From contig NZ_JARFTR010000300.1 in the NCBI RefSeq assembly GCF_029167235.1, forward strand, positions 1 through 64,000: a stretch of DNA of 64,000 nucleotides. Reading direction: 5' to 3'. The notes below the pieces were generated by a model. It was not told the DNA's origin and searched no databases. It saw only the letters and a program-made list of their open reading frames with translations. Both the position numbers and the translations under genes were made by a program. Positions 54,165 through 63,587 of this stretch are shown here, piece by piece (the stretch's first letter is position 1; each line of letters starts with the position of its first letter). The stretch is from Kamptonema sp. UHCC 0994. Lineage in GTDB: Bacteria > Cyanobacteriota > Cyanobacteriia > Cyanobacteriales > Microcoleaceae.

Positions 54165-54683
54165 ATGTCCACGCTGACTGACGCAAACACAACCACTGCC
54201 TCTACTGCCGAACCTGTCCACACCCAAAATGGTCAGGTAACTGCTACTAAACCGATTCTCACTGCTGAAGAAATTCATAAACTATTGCCCCACCGCTATC
54301 CCTTTGCATTGGTAGACAGGATAGTAGAATACGTACCGGGGGAACGGGCAGTTGGCATTAAAAATGTCACTTTTAACGAGCCACATTTTCAAGGGCATTT
54401 CCCCGGTCGTCCGATTATGCCTGGGGTGTTAATTGTGGAGGCAATGGCTCAAGTTGGCGGCGTGGTACTCTCTCAGTTACCCGACGTTGAGCAAGGATTA
54501 TTTATGTTTGCCGGCATTGATAAAGTCCGGTTCCGCCGTCCCGTTGTACCAGGCGATCGCTTGGTAATGACTGTACAATTACTCTGTGTCAAACGCCGTC
54601 GCTTTGGTAAAGTCCAGGCTCGTGCTGAAGTTGACGGTCAACGAGTTTGTGAAGGAGAACTGATGTTCTCAATCGTTGATTAA
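54165..54683 (+). CDS. fabZ: 3-hydroxyacyl-ACP dehydratase
   Basis: 172 residues, hot-dog fold. [17 protein letters not shown], then [22 protein letters not shown] holds the catalytic His and Glu. Dehydrates 3-hydroxyacyl-ACP in fatty acid synthesis and draws on the same pool as LpxA. A Thr/Ser/Asn-rich head of about 30 residues precedes the domain; a later start is possible, but ATG 54165 is the first. Usual place between lpxC and lpxA. Confidence 0.95.
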   Translation: MSTLTDANTTTASTAEPVHTQNGQVTATKPILTAEEIHKLLPHRYPFALVDRIVEYVPGERAVGIKNVTFNEPHFQGHFPGRPIMPGVLIVEAMAQVGGVVLSQLPDVEQGLFMFAGIDKVRFRRPVVPGDRLVMTVQLLCVKRRRFGKVQARAEVDGQRVCEGELMFSIVD

Positions 54684-54687
54684 ATCT

Positions 54688-54841
54688 GTTAACAGTTAAC
54701 CGTTAACCGTTAACTGGTAATTTTTAGCTCTTAATCGCCATTAGTCAACAGTCAACAGTCAACAATAAACAAAAAACAGTTAACAGTTAACAGTCAACAG
54801 TTAACAGTTAACAGTTAACAGTTAACAATAAACAGCTAAAA
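54688..54841. repeat. Heptamer array (GTTAACA/GTCAACA mixed)
   Basis: GTTAACC, GTCAACA and GTTAACA units, broken by an unrelated stretch at 54713-54743. It fills the fabZ-lpxA gap. Confidence 0.8.
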
Positions 54842-54849
54842 ATTGACAA

Positions 54850-55662
54850 ATGCCTACCCTGATTCACCCAACGGCTGTGATTCATCCCGCCGCTCAACTG
54901 CACCCCACTGTGCAGGTGGGAGCATATTCCGTAATTGGGGAAAGAGTTAAAATCGGCCAAGATACAACAATTGGCGCTCATGCGGTATTGGAAGGGCCGC
55001 TGGAAATAGGAGCTCGCAATCAAATCTTCCCAGGAACGGCTATCGGTTTGGAACCTCAAGATTTGAAATATGACGGCGCTCCAAGTTGGGTAAAAATTGG
55101 CGACGACAACCGAATTCGGGAGTATGTAACAATTAATCGCGCAACTCAAGCAGGTGAGTATACTGCGATCGGCAATGGCAATTTACTGATGGCTTACGTC
55201 CACGTAGCTCACAACTGCGCGATCGAAGATAATGTGGTGATTTCTAATTCTGTAAGTCTGGCAGGCCACGTTCACATTGAATCGCGGGCGGTTATTGGCG
55301 GAATGGTGGGGATTCACCAGTTCGCTCGGATTGGTAAAATGGCAATGGTCGGAGGAATGAGCCGGATCTCTCAAGATGTGCCGCCTTTTATGCTAGTAGA
55401 GGGGAATCCGGCAAGGGTGCGATCGCTTAACTCGGTCGGCATCAAACGTGCAGGTTTAACAGAGGCAGATTACCACATTTTGAAAAAGGTATTTCGCATT
55501 CTTTACCGTTCTGGAAATAGTCTCAATGAAGCTTTGGAGCAGTTCAGTTTATTGCCAGAAAATGAACATTTGCAACACTTGCAACACTTCTTCCAAGAAT
55601 CTATTACCGTTGGCAGACGTGGCCCGACTCCGGGTATGAAAAAAAAGCATGAAGATGAATAA
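54850..55662 (+). CDS. lpxA: UDP-N-acetylglucosamine acyltransferase
   Basis: 270 residues with an N-terminal hexapeptide left-handed beta-helix (LIHPTAVIHPAAQL, VQVGAYSVIGERVKIG) and a helical C-terminus. HVAHNCAIEDNVVISN and IGGMVGIHQFARIGKMAMVGGMSR are LpxA signatures, the His being catalytic. First step of lipid A synthesis: adds a 3-hydroxyacyl chain from ACP. Start ATG 54850 is 9 bases after the array. Confidence 0.96.
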   Translation: MPTLIHPTAVIHPAAQLHPTVQVGAYSVIGERVKIGQDTTIGAHAVLEGPLEIGARNQIFPGTAIGLEPQDLKYDGAPSWVKIGDDNRIREYVTINRATQAGEYTAIGNGNLLMAYVHVAHNCAIEDNVVISNSVSLAGHVHIESRAVIGGMVGIHQFARIGKMAMVGGMSRISQDVPPFMLVEGNPARVRSLNSVGIKRAGLTEADYHILKKVFRILYRSGNSLNEALEQFSLLPENEHLQHLQHFFQESITVGRRGPTPGMKKKHEDE

Positions 55663-55663
55663 A

Positions 55664-55712
55664 TAGTTAACTGTTAACGGTTAACTGTTAACTGTTAACG
55701 GTTAACTGTTAA
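55664..55712. repeat. Heptamer array (GTTAACT/GTTAACG units)
   Basis: About seven units between lpxA and lpxB, alternating GTTAACT and GTTAACG. Confidence 0.85.
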
Positions 55713-55733
55713 CCCTTATTTCTAAATAAATTA

Positions 55734-56906
55734 ATGGCGCGGATATTTATTAGCACTGGCGAAGTTTCAGGGGATTTACAAGGGTCTTTGTTAACTCAAA
55801 GTCTCAAGCGCCAAGCTGCTGTAAATAACTTAGACTTAGAAATTGTCGGATTAGGTGGCTCGCGCATGGCTAATGCTGGCGCTAACATTTTAGGTGATAC
55901 TGCGGGTATTGGCTCAGTCGGCATTTTAGAATCATTGCCCTACATTTTGCCAACTCTCCAACTTCAGCGCCAAGCTAAACAATACCTACAAATAAACCCG
56001 CCGGATTTAGTCGTATTAATTGACTACATGGGCCCCAATCTTAGTATTGGTAGTTATATCCGCCGTCGTTGGCCAAAGGTGCCAATTATCTGGTATATTG
56101 CACCTCAAGTTTGGGTTTGGTCTCCCCCTTGGCAGGATACGGCGCGAATTGTATCGATCGCAGACCAATTTCTGGCCATTTTCCAGGAGGAAGCGGATTA
56201 TTTTCAAAGGCTAGGGGCCAATGTCTCTTGGGTTGGACATCCTTTGGCGGATCGGATGGAAAGTGCACCTAGTCGGGAAAGTGCCCGCGCTAGTTTGGGG
56301 ATTGAGGAGGAAGAAGTGGCGATCGCACTGATTCCCGCTTCCCGACAGCAAGAAATTAAGTATCTAATGCCGGCAATATTTGAGGCTGCTCAAATTATCC
56401 AGAATAAACTACCTCAAGTTCATTTCTGGATTCCTTTATCTAGGGAAGCGCTTCGTCAGCCAATTCAACAGGCTATTGAGGATTATGGCTTGGAAGCGAC
56501 CCTTTTAGATGGTCAAACTCTCGAAATTTTGGCGGCTGCTGACTTAGCGATCGCTAAATCTGGTACAGTTAATTTAGAAATAGCTTTACTTAACGTTCCT
56601 CAAATTGCTATCTATCGCGTCAACCCCATAACTTATTGGCTTGCCCGCAAAATTCTTAAGTTTTCTATCCCCTTTATGTCGCCGCCCAATTTGGTACTCC
56701 AAAAGGAAATTGTGCCAGAGTTACTGCAAGAACAAGCGACTGCTGAGAATATAGTATCTCAAGCAATGGAACTGCTTGTCAACCCTGAGAGACGGAGACA
56801 AATGCTAGCAGATTATCGGGAAATGAGAGAAAGTTTAGGAGGAGTGGGAGTCTGCGATCGCGCCGCTGATTCTATTCTTCAAATCCTAATTAATAGTCTT
56901 GGCTAA
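55734..56906 (+). CDS. lpxB: Lipid-A-disaccharide synthase
   Basis: 390 residues, GT19 glycosyltransferase. FISTGEVSGDLQG at the start, WYIAPQVWVWSP, IPASRQQEIKYLMP, and AKSGTVNLEIALLN are the family motifs. Condenses UDP-2,3-diacylglucosamine with lipid X. Last gene of the lipid A run. Start ATG 55734 (MARIFIS). Confidence 0.96.
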   Translation: MARIFISTGEVSGDLQGSLLTQSLKRQAAVNNLDLEIVGLGGSRMANAGANILGDTAGIGSVGILESLPYILPTLQLQRQAKQYLQINPPDLVVLIDYMGPNLSIGSYIRRRWPKVPIIWYIAPQVWVWSPPWQDTARIVSIADQFLAIFQEEADYFQRLGANVSWVGHPLADRMESAPSRESARASLGIEEEEVAIALIPASRQQEIKYLMPAIFEAAQIIQNKLPQVHFWIPLSREALRQPIQQAIEDYGLEATLLDGQTLEILAAADLAIAKSGTVNLEIALLNVPQIAIYRVNPITYWLARKILKFSIPFMSPPNLVLQKEIVPELLQEQATAENIVSQAMELLVNPERRRQMLADYREMRESLGGVGVCDRAADSILQILINSLG

Positions 56907-56951
56907 ACAGCTAAATTATAATTTCTGTAATCGTTAATATTTAATCCACTA

Positions 56952-58265
56952 ATGGTTGAAAATAATCCGCTTAAATATCGACCCATTGGCGTTGATTTTT
57001 TTTGCGGCGCAGGCGGTATGACTTTAGGGTTTGAACAAGCAGGTTTTGATGTACTAGCATCAATTGAAATTGACCCGATTCATTGTGCTACTCATCAATA
57101 TAATTTTCCCTTTTGGACTGTATTTTGTCAGAGTATTATTGATATAACTGGAGCCGAAATCAGACAAAAATCAGCCATTGGCGATCAAGAAATTGATGTA
57201 GTTTTTGGGGGCCCGCCCTGTCAAGGTTTTTCATTAATTGGTAAACGTTCCCTCGAAGATCCTAGAAATTCGCTGGTTTTTGAATTTATCCGGTTAGTTA
57301 TAGAATTGAATCCTAAGTATTTTGTAATAGAAAATGTGGGGGGTATGGCCATCGGACATCACAAAAATTTTATTGCCGAAATAATTAATGAATTTAGGGG
57401 AAATGGTTATCAAATAGAAGAAAATTATCAGATACTCAATGCTGCTGAATATGGAGTACCACAAAAACGCGAAAGATTATTTTTATTAGGATGTCGAAAT
57501 GATTTGAATTTACCAACTTATCCCCAAGCATTTACTAAACCTGCAAGTAGAAAAGCCTCTCATTCTGAATTACCAGATAGTCCGAATGTGTGGGATGCTC
57601 TGCGAGATTTGCCGCAAGTGGAAAATTATATAGAATTGTTAGAAAAAGATTGGGTAGAAATTTCTGAGGACGATTACGGTAAAGCTAGTGATTATGGTAA
57701 AATACTTCGCGGTATTTCTTCAGTAGATAGCGATTACTCCTACAAAAGAATTTACAATAAAAGGCTATTAACATCAAGTTTAAGAACAAAACATAATGCG
57801 GAATCGAAAGAAAGATTTGCCTTCACTAAACCGGGAAAAGTGGAACCAATCAGCCGTTTTCACAAACTAGATTTTGATGGAGTTTGTAATACATTGAGAG
57901 CTGGAACTGCAAGTAATAGAGGTGCTTTCACTTCTCCTAGACCGATTCATCCATATACTCCGAGATGTATTACTGTTAGAGAAGCTGCACGGCTGCATTC
58001 TTATCCTGATTGGTTTAGATTTCATGTGACAAAATGGCATGGATTTAGACAAGTGGGAAACTCAGTTCCGCCACTTTTAGCAAAGGTAGTAGCATCAAAG
58101 ATTGTTGAAGCTTTGAATGTGAATCCGGTTAAACCTACAGAGATCAAAGAGTTGGGAGATGAAAAATTACTGAGAATGGATATGTCTGAAGCTGCTTATT
58201 ATTATGGTGTTGATCCGGGGGTGATAGAACGTAGAGTTAGGAAAATAGATGAGGTGGAAACATAA
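56952..58265 (+). CDS. DNA (cytosine-5) methyltransferase
   Basis: 437 residues, full motif set: I DFFCGAGGMTLGFE; IV GGPPCQGFS with catalytic Cys near residue 90; VI ENVGGM; VIII VPQKRERLFLLG; target region about 190-310; IX/X REAARLHSYPDWF and QVGNSVPPLLA. Adds m5C to DNA; the target site cannot be read from the sequence. An extra tail of about 40 residues (MDMSEAAYYYGVDPG) looks like a small helical DNA-binding addition. No restriction endonuclease gene adjoins it, so it is an orphan methylase here. Starts 46 bases after lpxB but is probably not part of that operon. Confidence 0.93.
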   Translation: MVENNPLKYRPIGVDFFCGAGGMTLGFEQAGFDVLASIEIDPIHCATHQYNFPFWTVFCQSIIDITGAEIRQKSAIGDQEIDVVFGGPPCQGFSLIGKRSLEDPRNSLVFEFIRLVIELNPKYFVIENVGGMAIGHHKNFIAEIINEFRGNGYQIEENYQILNAAEYGVPQKRERLFLLGCRNDLNLPTYPQAFTKPASRKASHSELPDSPNVWDALRDLPQVENYIELLEKDWVEISEDDYGKASDYGKILRGISSVDSDYSYKRIYNKRLLTSSLRTKHNAESKERFAFTKPGKVEPISRFHKLDFDGVCNTLRAGTASNRGAFTSPRPIHPYTPRCITVREAARLHSYPDWFRFHVTKWHGFRQVGNSVPPLLAKVVASKIVEALNVNPVKPTEIKELGDEKLLRMDMSEAAYYYGVDPGVIERRVRKIDEVET

Positions 58266-58290
58266 AAAATTGGGTGTTTTTCCCCAGAAC

Positions 58291-58356
58291 AGAAACCGGG
58301 TTTCTTAATTTAATCTTGGGTAGGCCGCAAAAATTGTCGCAGAAACCCGGTTTCTT
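58291..58356. repeat. Paired AGAAACCCGGTTTCTT palindromes
   Basis: AGAAACCGGGTTTCTT at 58291-58306 and AGAAACCCGGTTTCTT at 58341-58356, 50 bases apart, differing only at the centre. Such GAAACCCGGTTTC palindromes are widespread in Oscillatoriales genomes, from memory. Confidence 0.65.
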
Positions 58357-58568
58357 ACGTAGATTTTGAGGTTGGTGAGGGTGCGGGGTGTAACTTCTGT
58401 GGATTTGGGGCAGTGGTGTTTTTTGACGAGTTGCAGGTAGATGTCGGCGGCGGGGTTATCGCGGTTATCGAATTTGCTGCTGTCGATGCAGAGGAGTTGC
58501 AGGGTTTGGTGGAGGTTGGTTTCGGTGAGTTGGGGCGTTGCTATGGCATGATTAAAATTAGCTCAGTA
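58305..58568 (-). pseudogene. Possible gene remnant, minus strand
   Basis: An open minus-strand stretch of 87 codons without a start codon near its 5' end. It translates to a plausible protein C-terminus (HAIATPQLTETNLHQTLQ, LCIDSSKFDNRDNPAADIY, KSTEVTPRTLTNLKIYVRN). A TGA lies just upstream in frame. It looks coding-like in composition but has no start or partner; family unknown. The plus-strand ORF over it (58413-58598) is less convincing. Confidence 0.3.
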
Positions 58569-58634
58569 TCGCGAGGGTTAGTAAATGATGACGTTTAATG
58601 ATGTAGTTGGTCGCCTTGGGAGCAGTTTGAGAGG

Positions 58635-59006
58635 ATGATTAGAGTTATGAAAAGAAGCTTACTTATACTGGCTATTATCTCATTTATTTCTGTCATAGCT
58701 TTGCCTGTTAAGGCTATAGAAACTAGGTGTGGATGGTTGGCAAATCCCACGCCGGCAAATTGGTATTTAAGAGACAGAGATGGTACTTGGCTTATTTCCA
58801 GCCAAGGGGGATATCAAGCCGGAGGAATGGATAATCTTCCTAGTGACGAAAAGGAATATGTTAAAACCAATGGTTATCACGGATATGGGTGTGCTTGTTT
58901 AAATGTGTCAACAGATAGTAATCGGATGAGGATTACCATGATTCAAGGTGGCGAAGCATTACCACTCTCGACTTGTCGCGAAGATCCAAATTTGCCAAAA
59001 GAATGA
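58635..59006 (+). CDS. DUF4087 secreted protein
   Basis: 123 residues. Signal peptide at about 5-27 (SLLILAIISFISVIALPV, cut after VKA). Mature part has TRCGWLANPTPANWYLRDRDG, GGYQAGGMDN and HGYGCACLNV, typical of DUF4087, a small exported family of unknown function with paired Cys. Start ATG 58635 with GAGAGG upstream; ATG 58647 is also possible. Confidence 0.85.
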   Translation: MIRVMKRSLLILAIISFISVIALPVKAIETRCGWLANPTPANWYLRDRDGTWLISSQGGYQAGGMDNLPSDEKEYVKTNGYHGYGCACLNVSTDSNRMRITMIQGGEALPLSTCREDPNLPKE

Positions 59007-59109
59007 AATTAAAGCTATAAATCATGGGCGATCGCTACACCCGCTGGATGGCGATCGCGCTCCTATCTTCTTAGGAATAATTTTTTTATATTTAAACTAA
59101 AATTAACCA

Positions 59110-61347
59110 CTATGGTATCTGCCACACCTTAACAGTTTTGTCATAACTTCCGCTTACCAGAGTTTTGCCATCTGGACTAAAAGCAACTGATTCAACGTAT
59201 GATTGATGCCCAAAAAATACACGCATTTCCATACCAGTTTCTACATCCCACAGTCTAATAGTTTTGTCATCACTAGCACTAGCAAGAGTTTTACCATCAG
59301 GACTAAAAGCCAGCGCTGTTACATTGTCAGTATGACCAAAAATCTCATCAATTGGCTTTCCAGTTCGCCAATTCCAAATAATAATATTATTATCATCGCT
59401 ACCACTAGCTAAAATTTGACTATCTGGGCTAAAGGTGAAAGCCCGTACACACTCTTTATGTCCTTCTAAAGTGCGAAATTCCTTTCCTTTTTTCCAATTC
59501 CATAACTTCACATTTTTGTCACATCCTCCACTAGCAATAACTTCATCAACTGGACTAAAGGCAAGAGATTTAATCTCGTTCGACTGTGCGGGAAATGTGA
59601 GTATATTTTTGCCTGTTTTCCAGTCCCATAATTTAATAGTTTTGTCATTTCCACTACTAGCTATAACTTCACCATCTCGACTGAAAGCAATAGATGTAAC
59701 CTGATTGGAATGTTTCATTTGCTCAGTCTTAATTTCTTCCCCTGTCGTTATATCCCATACTTTCACAGTTGAGTCACTACTACCACTGGCAATAATTTTA
59801 CCATTAGGATTAAAGGCAATTGACTGAATCGAATTATTTGTCAACGATGAAGGATGCGAAAAAGTTTTTAGTTCTTTTCCAGTTTTGATATCCCATAGTT
59901 TGATCGTTGAATCATCACTACCACTGGCTATAATCTTGCCATCAGGACTAATAGCTACTGCCTGAACTCCTGCCACTACGCCTGAATGATTCAAACTAAG
60001 CATAGGAATACATGATTGGTTGCTAATTTGGTTGTAGTTGGGATTAAGTTTGATTACTTGATTACATTTGTTAATCGCCTCTGGATATTTCCCGAAATTA
60101 GCTAATGCCACTGCCCAGTTATAATAAGCCTCAACGTAATTAGGTGAGCGTTTTGTAGCTTCTTTAAAATCATCAATCGCTTTTTGATATTGTTTCAAAT
60201 TTAAGTAAGCTAAACCTCGTTTATAGTAAGCATCAGCACGATAATTTTCAGCATCTTGTTGCTTGCTTTCAATTGCTTTCGTAAAATCCTTGATTGCTGC
60301 TTTATATTCTCCTTTTTCTCCCAGTATAGAACCTCGCATAATAAAAGCAACGGGATAATCAAGATATTTAGATAATGCGCTGTTCAAATCTTTAATTGCA
60401 TTCTGAACATCTCCACTGACTAGATATATCGGTGCCCTAGCTAAATAAGCATCGTAATATTCAGGATTGCGGTTAATTGCTTCAGTTAAATCATTAAAAG
60501 CTGATTGAAAGTCACCAAGCTTAATATAAACTAGCGCTCGTCCAACTAAAGGTTCTACATAACTATTTTGATTAGCAACAAATTTAGGAGTTGCTTTTAG
60601 CGCACTACTATAGTTATCTAAAGCAAAATGTTGAGATTTAAAAGCTTTTGCTTCTTCAATTATTGGCAGATTGATCTGATCATCTCCTAATTCTGAATAG
60701 GCGCGACCTCTGCTTGCAAATGCTTCAGCAAAATTATTATCTAATTTCAGAGCTTCGCTATAGTAAGATAATGCTTTTGAGTAATCACCTACTTTAGCCG
60801 CTTCTACTCCCTGATTAAACACTTTAACTGCCTCATATAATTCTTTATCTTGGCTAACATTAATTTGAATAAAGTTAAATTCTTTAATTGTTACAAAAAA
60901 ATTAAATATTCCGAAAGAACTTCCAGTTAAATTTAATAGGCTAATCCCACCGATTAAAGAACTATATAAATTAACATTATCCAATAAAGAGTTATTAGTA
61001 GTATTTTTTCCTAAGAGAATATTGCCATTATTGTTCAAGTTAACATCTGGGAAAAAAGAACTACCAGAAGTTATAGTAGATATAAAAGTAGAGGCAATAT
61101 TTTTTGAAGTCCTCAAGATATCTTTTACTTGTTTTAGGGATAAAATTTGATTTAGTGATGGTACTTCATCTGCCCAAGCTGATCTGATCGTAATTCCAGG
61201 GATAGCTATACCTGTAATAGCCAAAATAAATGTTAACAAAATGGTAAATACTAACTGGCAAATTCGATGTGTTTTGTTTACAACAAGAGTTTTCAGTTTT
61301 TGGGTCAAGTTAGCCAATAGCACAATCGCTACAGTAGTTAAATCCAT
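59110..61347 (-). CDS. TPR and WD40 repeat protein
   Basis: 745 residues from ATG 61347 (GTG 61359 also open). A hydrophobic segment at about 30-58 anchors or exports it. About 155-450: TPR repeats (YSKALSYYSEALKLDNNFAEA, GEYKAAIKDFTKAI, KQYQKAIDDFKEATKRSP). About 455-745: seven WD40 blades (SPDGKIIASGSDDSTIKLWD type), enough for one closed propeller. Likely a membrane-tethered scaffold for protein contacts; partners unknown. Such WD40 genes are common in filamentous cyanobacteria, and the strong blade similarity suggests internal duplication. Confidence 0.88.
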   Translation of the reverse strand: MDLTTVAIVLLANLTQKLKTLVVNKTHRICQLVFTILLTFILAITGIAIPGITIRSAWADEVPSLNQILSLKQVKDILRTSKNIASTFISTITSGSSFFPDVNLNNNGNILLGKNTTNNSLLDNVNLYSSLIGGISLLNLTGSSFGIFNFFVTIKEFNFIQINVSQDKELYEAVKVFNQGVEAAKVGDYSKALSYYSEALKLDNNFAEAFASRGRAYSELGDDQINLPIIEEAKAFKSQHFALDNYSSALKATPKFVANQNSYVEPLVGRALVYIKLGDFQSAFNDLTEAINRNPEYYDAYLARAPIYLVSGDVQNAIKDLNSALSKYLDYPVAFIMRGSILGEKGEYKAAIKDFTKAIESKQQDAENYRADAYYKRGLAYLNLKQYQKAIDDFKEATKRSPNYVEAYYNWAVALANFGKYPEAINKCNQVIKLNPNYNQISNQSCIPMLSLNHSGVVAGVQAVAISPDGKIIASGSDDSTIKLWDIKTGKELKTFSHPSSLTNNSIQSIAFNPNGKIIASGSSDSTVKVWDITTGEEIKTEQMKHSNQVTSIAFSRDGEVIASSGNDKTIKLWDWKTGKNILTFPAQSNEIKSLAFSPVDEVIASGGCDKNVKLWNWKKGKEFRTLEGHKECVRAFTFSPDSQILASGSDDNNIIIWNWRTGKPIDEIFGHTDNVTALAFSPDGKTLASASDDKTIRLWDVETGMEMRVFFGHQSYVESVAFSPDGKTLVSGSYDKTVKVWQIP

Positions 61348-61359
61348 ATTGAGTCTCAC

Positions 61360-61682
61360 ATCCCTGGCGCTAATAAATATACCACTGCTCAGTTTAGCAT
61401 GAACTTAGGCAAAATTTGTCTTTTTGCCCCCCTGCTCCCAAAATCTGGGAAGGAAGCTTTTTATGACCGGCAAAATTTGGTGGAACTGGAAAAGACCCTA
61501 TATGGCAAATTGATGACAAAAACATTATGGGAGATTTGCAAGCTGTCCAATATAGCCCCACGCACGTTAGCATCTTACCAAGAGTTACAATGTCTCTGGA
61601 AAGGTACGAGACAGCATTAGCAAACACCCAAAATGATTGGGAAAGAGTTGATTAACCTCATATATCATAGGAGTCTATAACA
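61360..61682. other. Intergenic region, no gene supported
   Basis: About 320 bases with short open frames on both strands (73 and 77 codons) but no family signal and no ribosome site. Contains promoters for the flanking genes. Confidence 0.4.
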
Positions 61683-62210
61683 ATGGCGTGGATATTCAGT
61701 TTATCGGCAGAGTGTGGCTCCGATCAAAGCAATGTCAATAAATTTGCTCAACACTTTGAGGGAAGAGAATGGATACTCTCAAATGGTCGCCAATGCCTAT
61801 GTCGCACAGACACTTTTCAAGATAGTTCACAAAATTGGTGGTGTCGCGTTTATCCCAATAATATTAGTGAACTAGGAATAGACAGCCCAGAAAGTGCTTA
61901 CGTAATGACAGAGTTAGGGATTTTATTCTATCAAACTCTCCGGTTTGCTCCTTCGTTTCGTTATGCTTTGGTGGGTGTTGAAGTTGATGAATTTAGAACC
62001 TATAGTGAACTTATGGAAGATTTGCCTAATTTATCTCTTCCCGGATTAGTTTTAGCCAAAGAACTTACTCATGGACTAGAAATATTACCACTTTTCCGAA
62101 CCTTTAGTTCTAGTTATATTTGGCAACCCTACGAGGGGGAAATCTATAATCCATTAATGTCATCCCCAGACTTAAAAAATAAGCTGAATGAGCTTCTAGC
62201 AGTAAGTTGA
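61683..62210 (+). CDS. Hypothetical protein, unknown family
   Basis: 175 residues, with TAGGAG before ATG 61683. Soluble and acidic; two Cys near the start (ECGSD, CLCRTD) and aromatic clusters (NWWCRVYPN). SFRYALVGVEVDEFRTYSEL suggests a beta-alpha fold. Its size, acidity and isolation are like immunity proteins, but no toxin adjoins it, so I assign no function. Confidence 0.65.
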   Translation: MAWIFSLSAECGSDQSNVNKFAQHFEGREWILSNGRQCLCRTDTFQDSSQNWWCRVYPNNISELGIDSPESAYVMTELGILFYQTLRFAPSFRYALVGVEVDEFRTYSELMEDLPNLSLPGLVLAKELTHGLEILPLFRTFSSSYIWQPYEGEIYNPLMSSPDLKNKLNELLAVS

Positions 62211-62440
62211 ATTTAATTCCTTCTCCCATCGCCCATCACCCATACCGCAAAAACCCAACAGCGCCCCGAACACCCACTGGGGGCCAGGGAACAACCTCGG
62301 ATCTAAAGTTACCCTAAAGTTCAGCCACCTTTTAGAAAAGCATTCCTAATATAGAAGTTAGAGAGAATCCGCTCTTAAGAGCAGAGCTCAAGCCTGCTTA
62401 CCCAAACTGAGAGCTACTAGACAGGGAGGATATCAAAATT

Positions 62441-63505
62441 ATGGTGAACGCACAGAAAGGGGAAACCCACCTGGGTGCGAGCGAACAGGTAGAATCCTTA
62501 GACCGCGAATGCACAACTCTATCGCGTCACGTCTTAGAGCAACTTCACAGCTTCTCAGCAGACGCTCAGGATCTTAGCGCTCTGATGAATAGAATTGCCC
62601 TCGCCGGTAAACTCATCGCCCGCAGACTCAGCAGAGCTGGATTGATGGAAGATGCCTTGGGGTTTACTGGAGCGGTGAATGTTCAAGGAGAATCCGTCAA
62701 AAAGATGGATCTTTATGCCAACGAGGTATTTATCTCGGTATTCAAGCAAAGCGGCCTAGTCTGTCGCCTAGCTTCCGAGGAAATGGAAAAACCTTATTAC
62801 ATTCCCGAAAATTGTCCCCTGGGACGCTACAGCCTACTTTACGATCCCCTCGATGGCTCATCCAACCTTGACATTAATTTGAATGTCGGTTCTATTTTCT
62901 CCATCCGTCAGCAAGAAGGAAGCGATGAAGATGGATTAGCCCTCGATTTGCTGCAAGAGGGGCGAAAACAGATTGCTGCGGGCTATGTCCTCTACGGCCC
63001 CAGCACGATGCTAGTTTATTCTATCGGTAAGGGAGTTCACTCGTTTACCCTTGACCCTAGTTTGGGGGAGTTTATTTTATCGAGCGAAAATATCCAGGTT
63101 CCAGATCACGGCCCGATTTACAGCGTAAATGAAGGCAATTTTTGGCAGTGGGAGGAATCAATTCGGGATTACATTCGCTACGTACATCGTCACGAAGGTT
63201 ATACGGCCCGCTACGGTGGAGCTTTGGTGGGCGATTTTCACCGAATTTTGCTGCAAGGTGGCGTGTTTTTGTATCCTGGAACTGTCAAGAAACCGGAGGG
63301 TAAATTACGCTTGCTGTACGAATCGGCTCCTTTAGCTTTTTTGATCGAGCAAGCAGGTGGACTGGCAAGTACGGGAACTGAGGACATTATGGATGTGGTG
63401 CCGACAAAACTGCACGAGCGCACCCCCTTGATTATCGGCAGCAAAGAAGATGTAGAGCTGGTTAAGTCGTTTATTAAAGAGCACTTGCGCTCTGAAAACC
63501 ATTGA
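62441..63505 (+). CDS. fbp: Fructose-1,6-bisphosphatase class I
   Basis: 354 residues. [14 protein letters not shown] carries the metal/substrate Asp pair; [26 protein letters not shown] and [21 protein letters not shown] complete the FBPase fold. Dephosphorylates fructose 1,6-bisphosphate in gluconeogenesis; in cyanobacteria it often neighbours tal-zwf-opcA. Good GGGAGGA site before ATG 62441. The Asn/Gln-rich head of about 25 residues is typical of cyanobacterial enzymes. Confidence 0.96.
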   Translation: MVNAQKGETHLGASEQVESLDRECTTLSRHVLEQLHSFSADAQDLSALMNRIALAGKLIARRLSRAGLMEDALGFTGAVNVQGESVKKMDLYANEVFISVFKQSGLVCRLASEEMEKPYYIPENCPLGRYSLLYDPLDGSSNLDINLNVGSIFSIRQQEGSDEDGLALDLLQEGRKQIAAGYVLYGPSTMLVYSIGKGVHSFTLDPSLGEFILSSENIQVPDHGPIYSVNEGNFWQWEESIRDYIRYVHRHEGYTARYGGALVGDFHRILLQGGVFLYPGTVKKPEGKLRLLYESAPLAFLIEQAGGLASTGTEDIMDVVPTKLHERTPLIIGSKEDVELVKSFIKEHLRSENH

Positions 63506-63516
63506 CTAAGTAATGG

Positions 63517-63570
63517 TTAACAGTTAACAGTTAACCGTTAACTGTTAACTGTTAACTGTTAACAATTAAC
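63517..63570. repeat. Heptamer array (GTTAACA/GTTAACT units)
   Basis: About seven units in the fbp-tal gap, first GTTAACA then GTTAACT, changing strand sense at the centre, so the array is itself partly palindromic. Confidence 0.85.
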
Positions 63571-63587
63571 AAATTAGGAGTGAAACA

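Noticed and set aside
54688..54841. Heptamer arrays as possible CRISPR arrays
   Set aside because: Units are 7 bases with no spacers, and no cas genes are present.
58413..58598. Plus-strand ORF of 61 codons
   Set aside because: No ribosome site or family. The opposite strand reads more like protein.
61399..61620. Plus-strand ORF of 73 codons before the 175-residue gene
   Set aside because: No ribosome site, no recognisable domain, and an opposing ORF of similar length covers the same bases.
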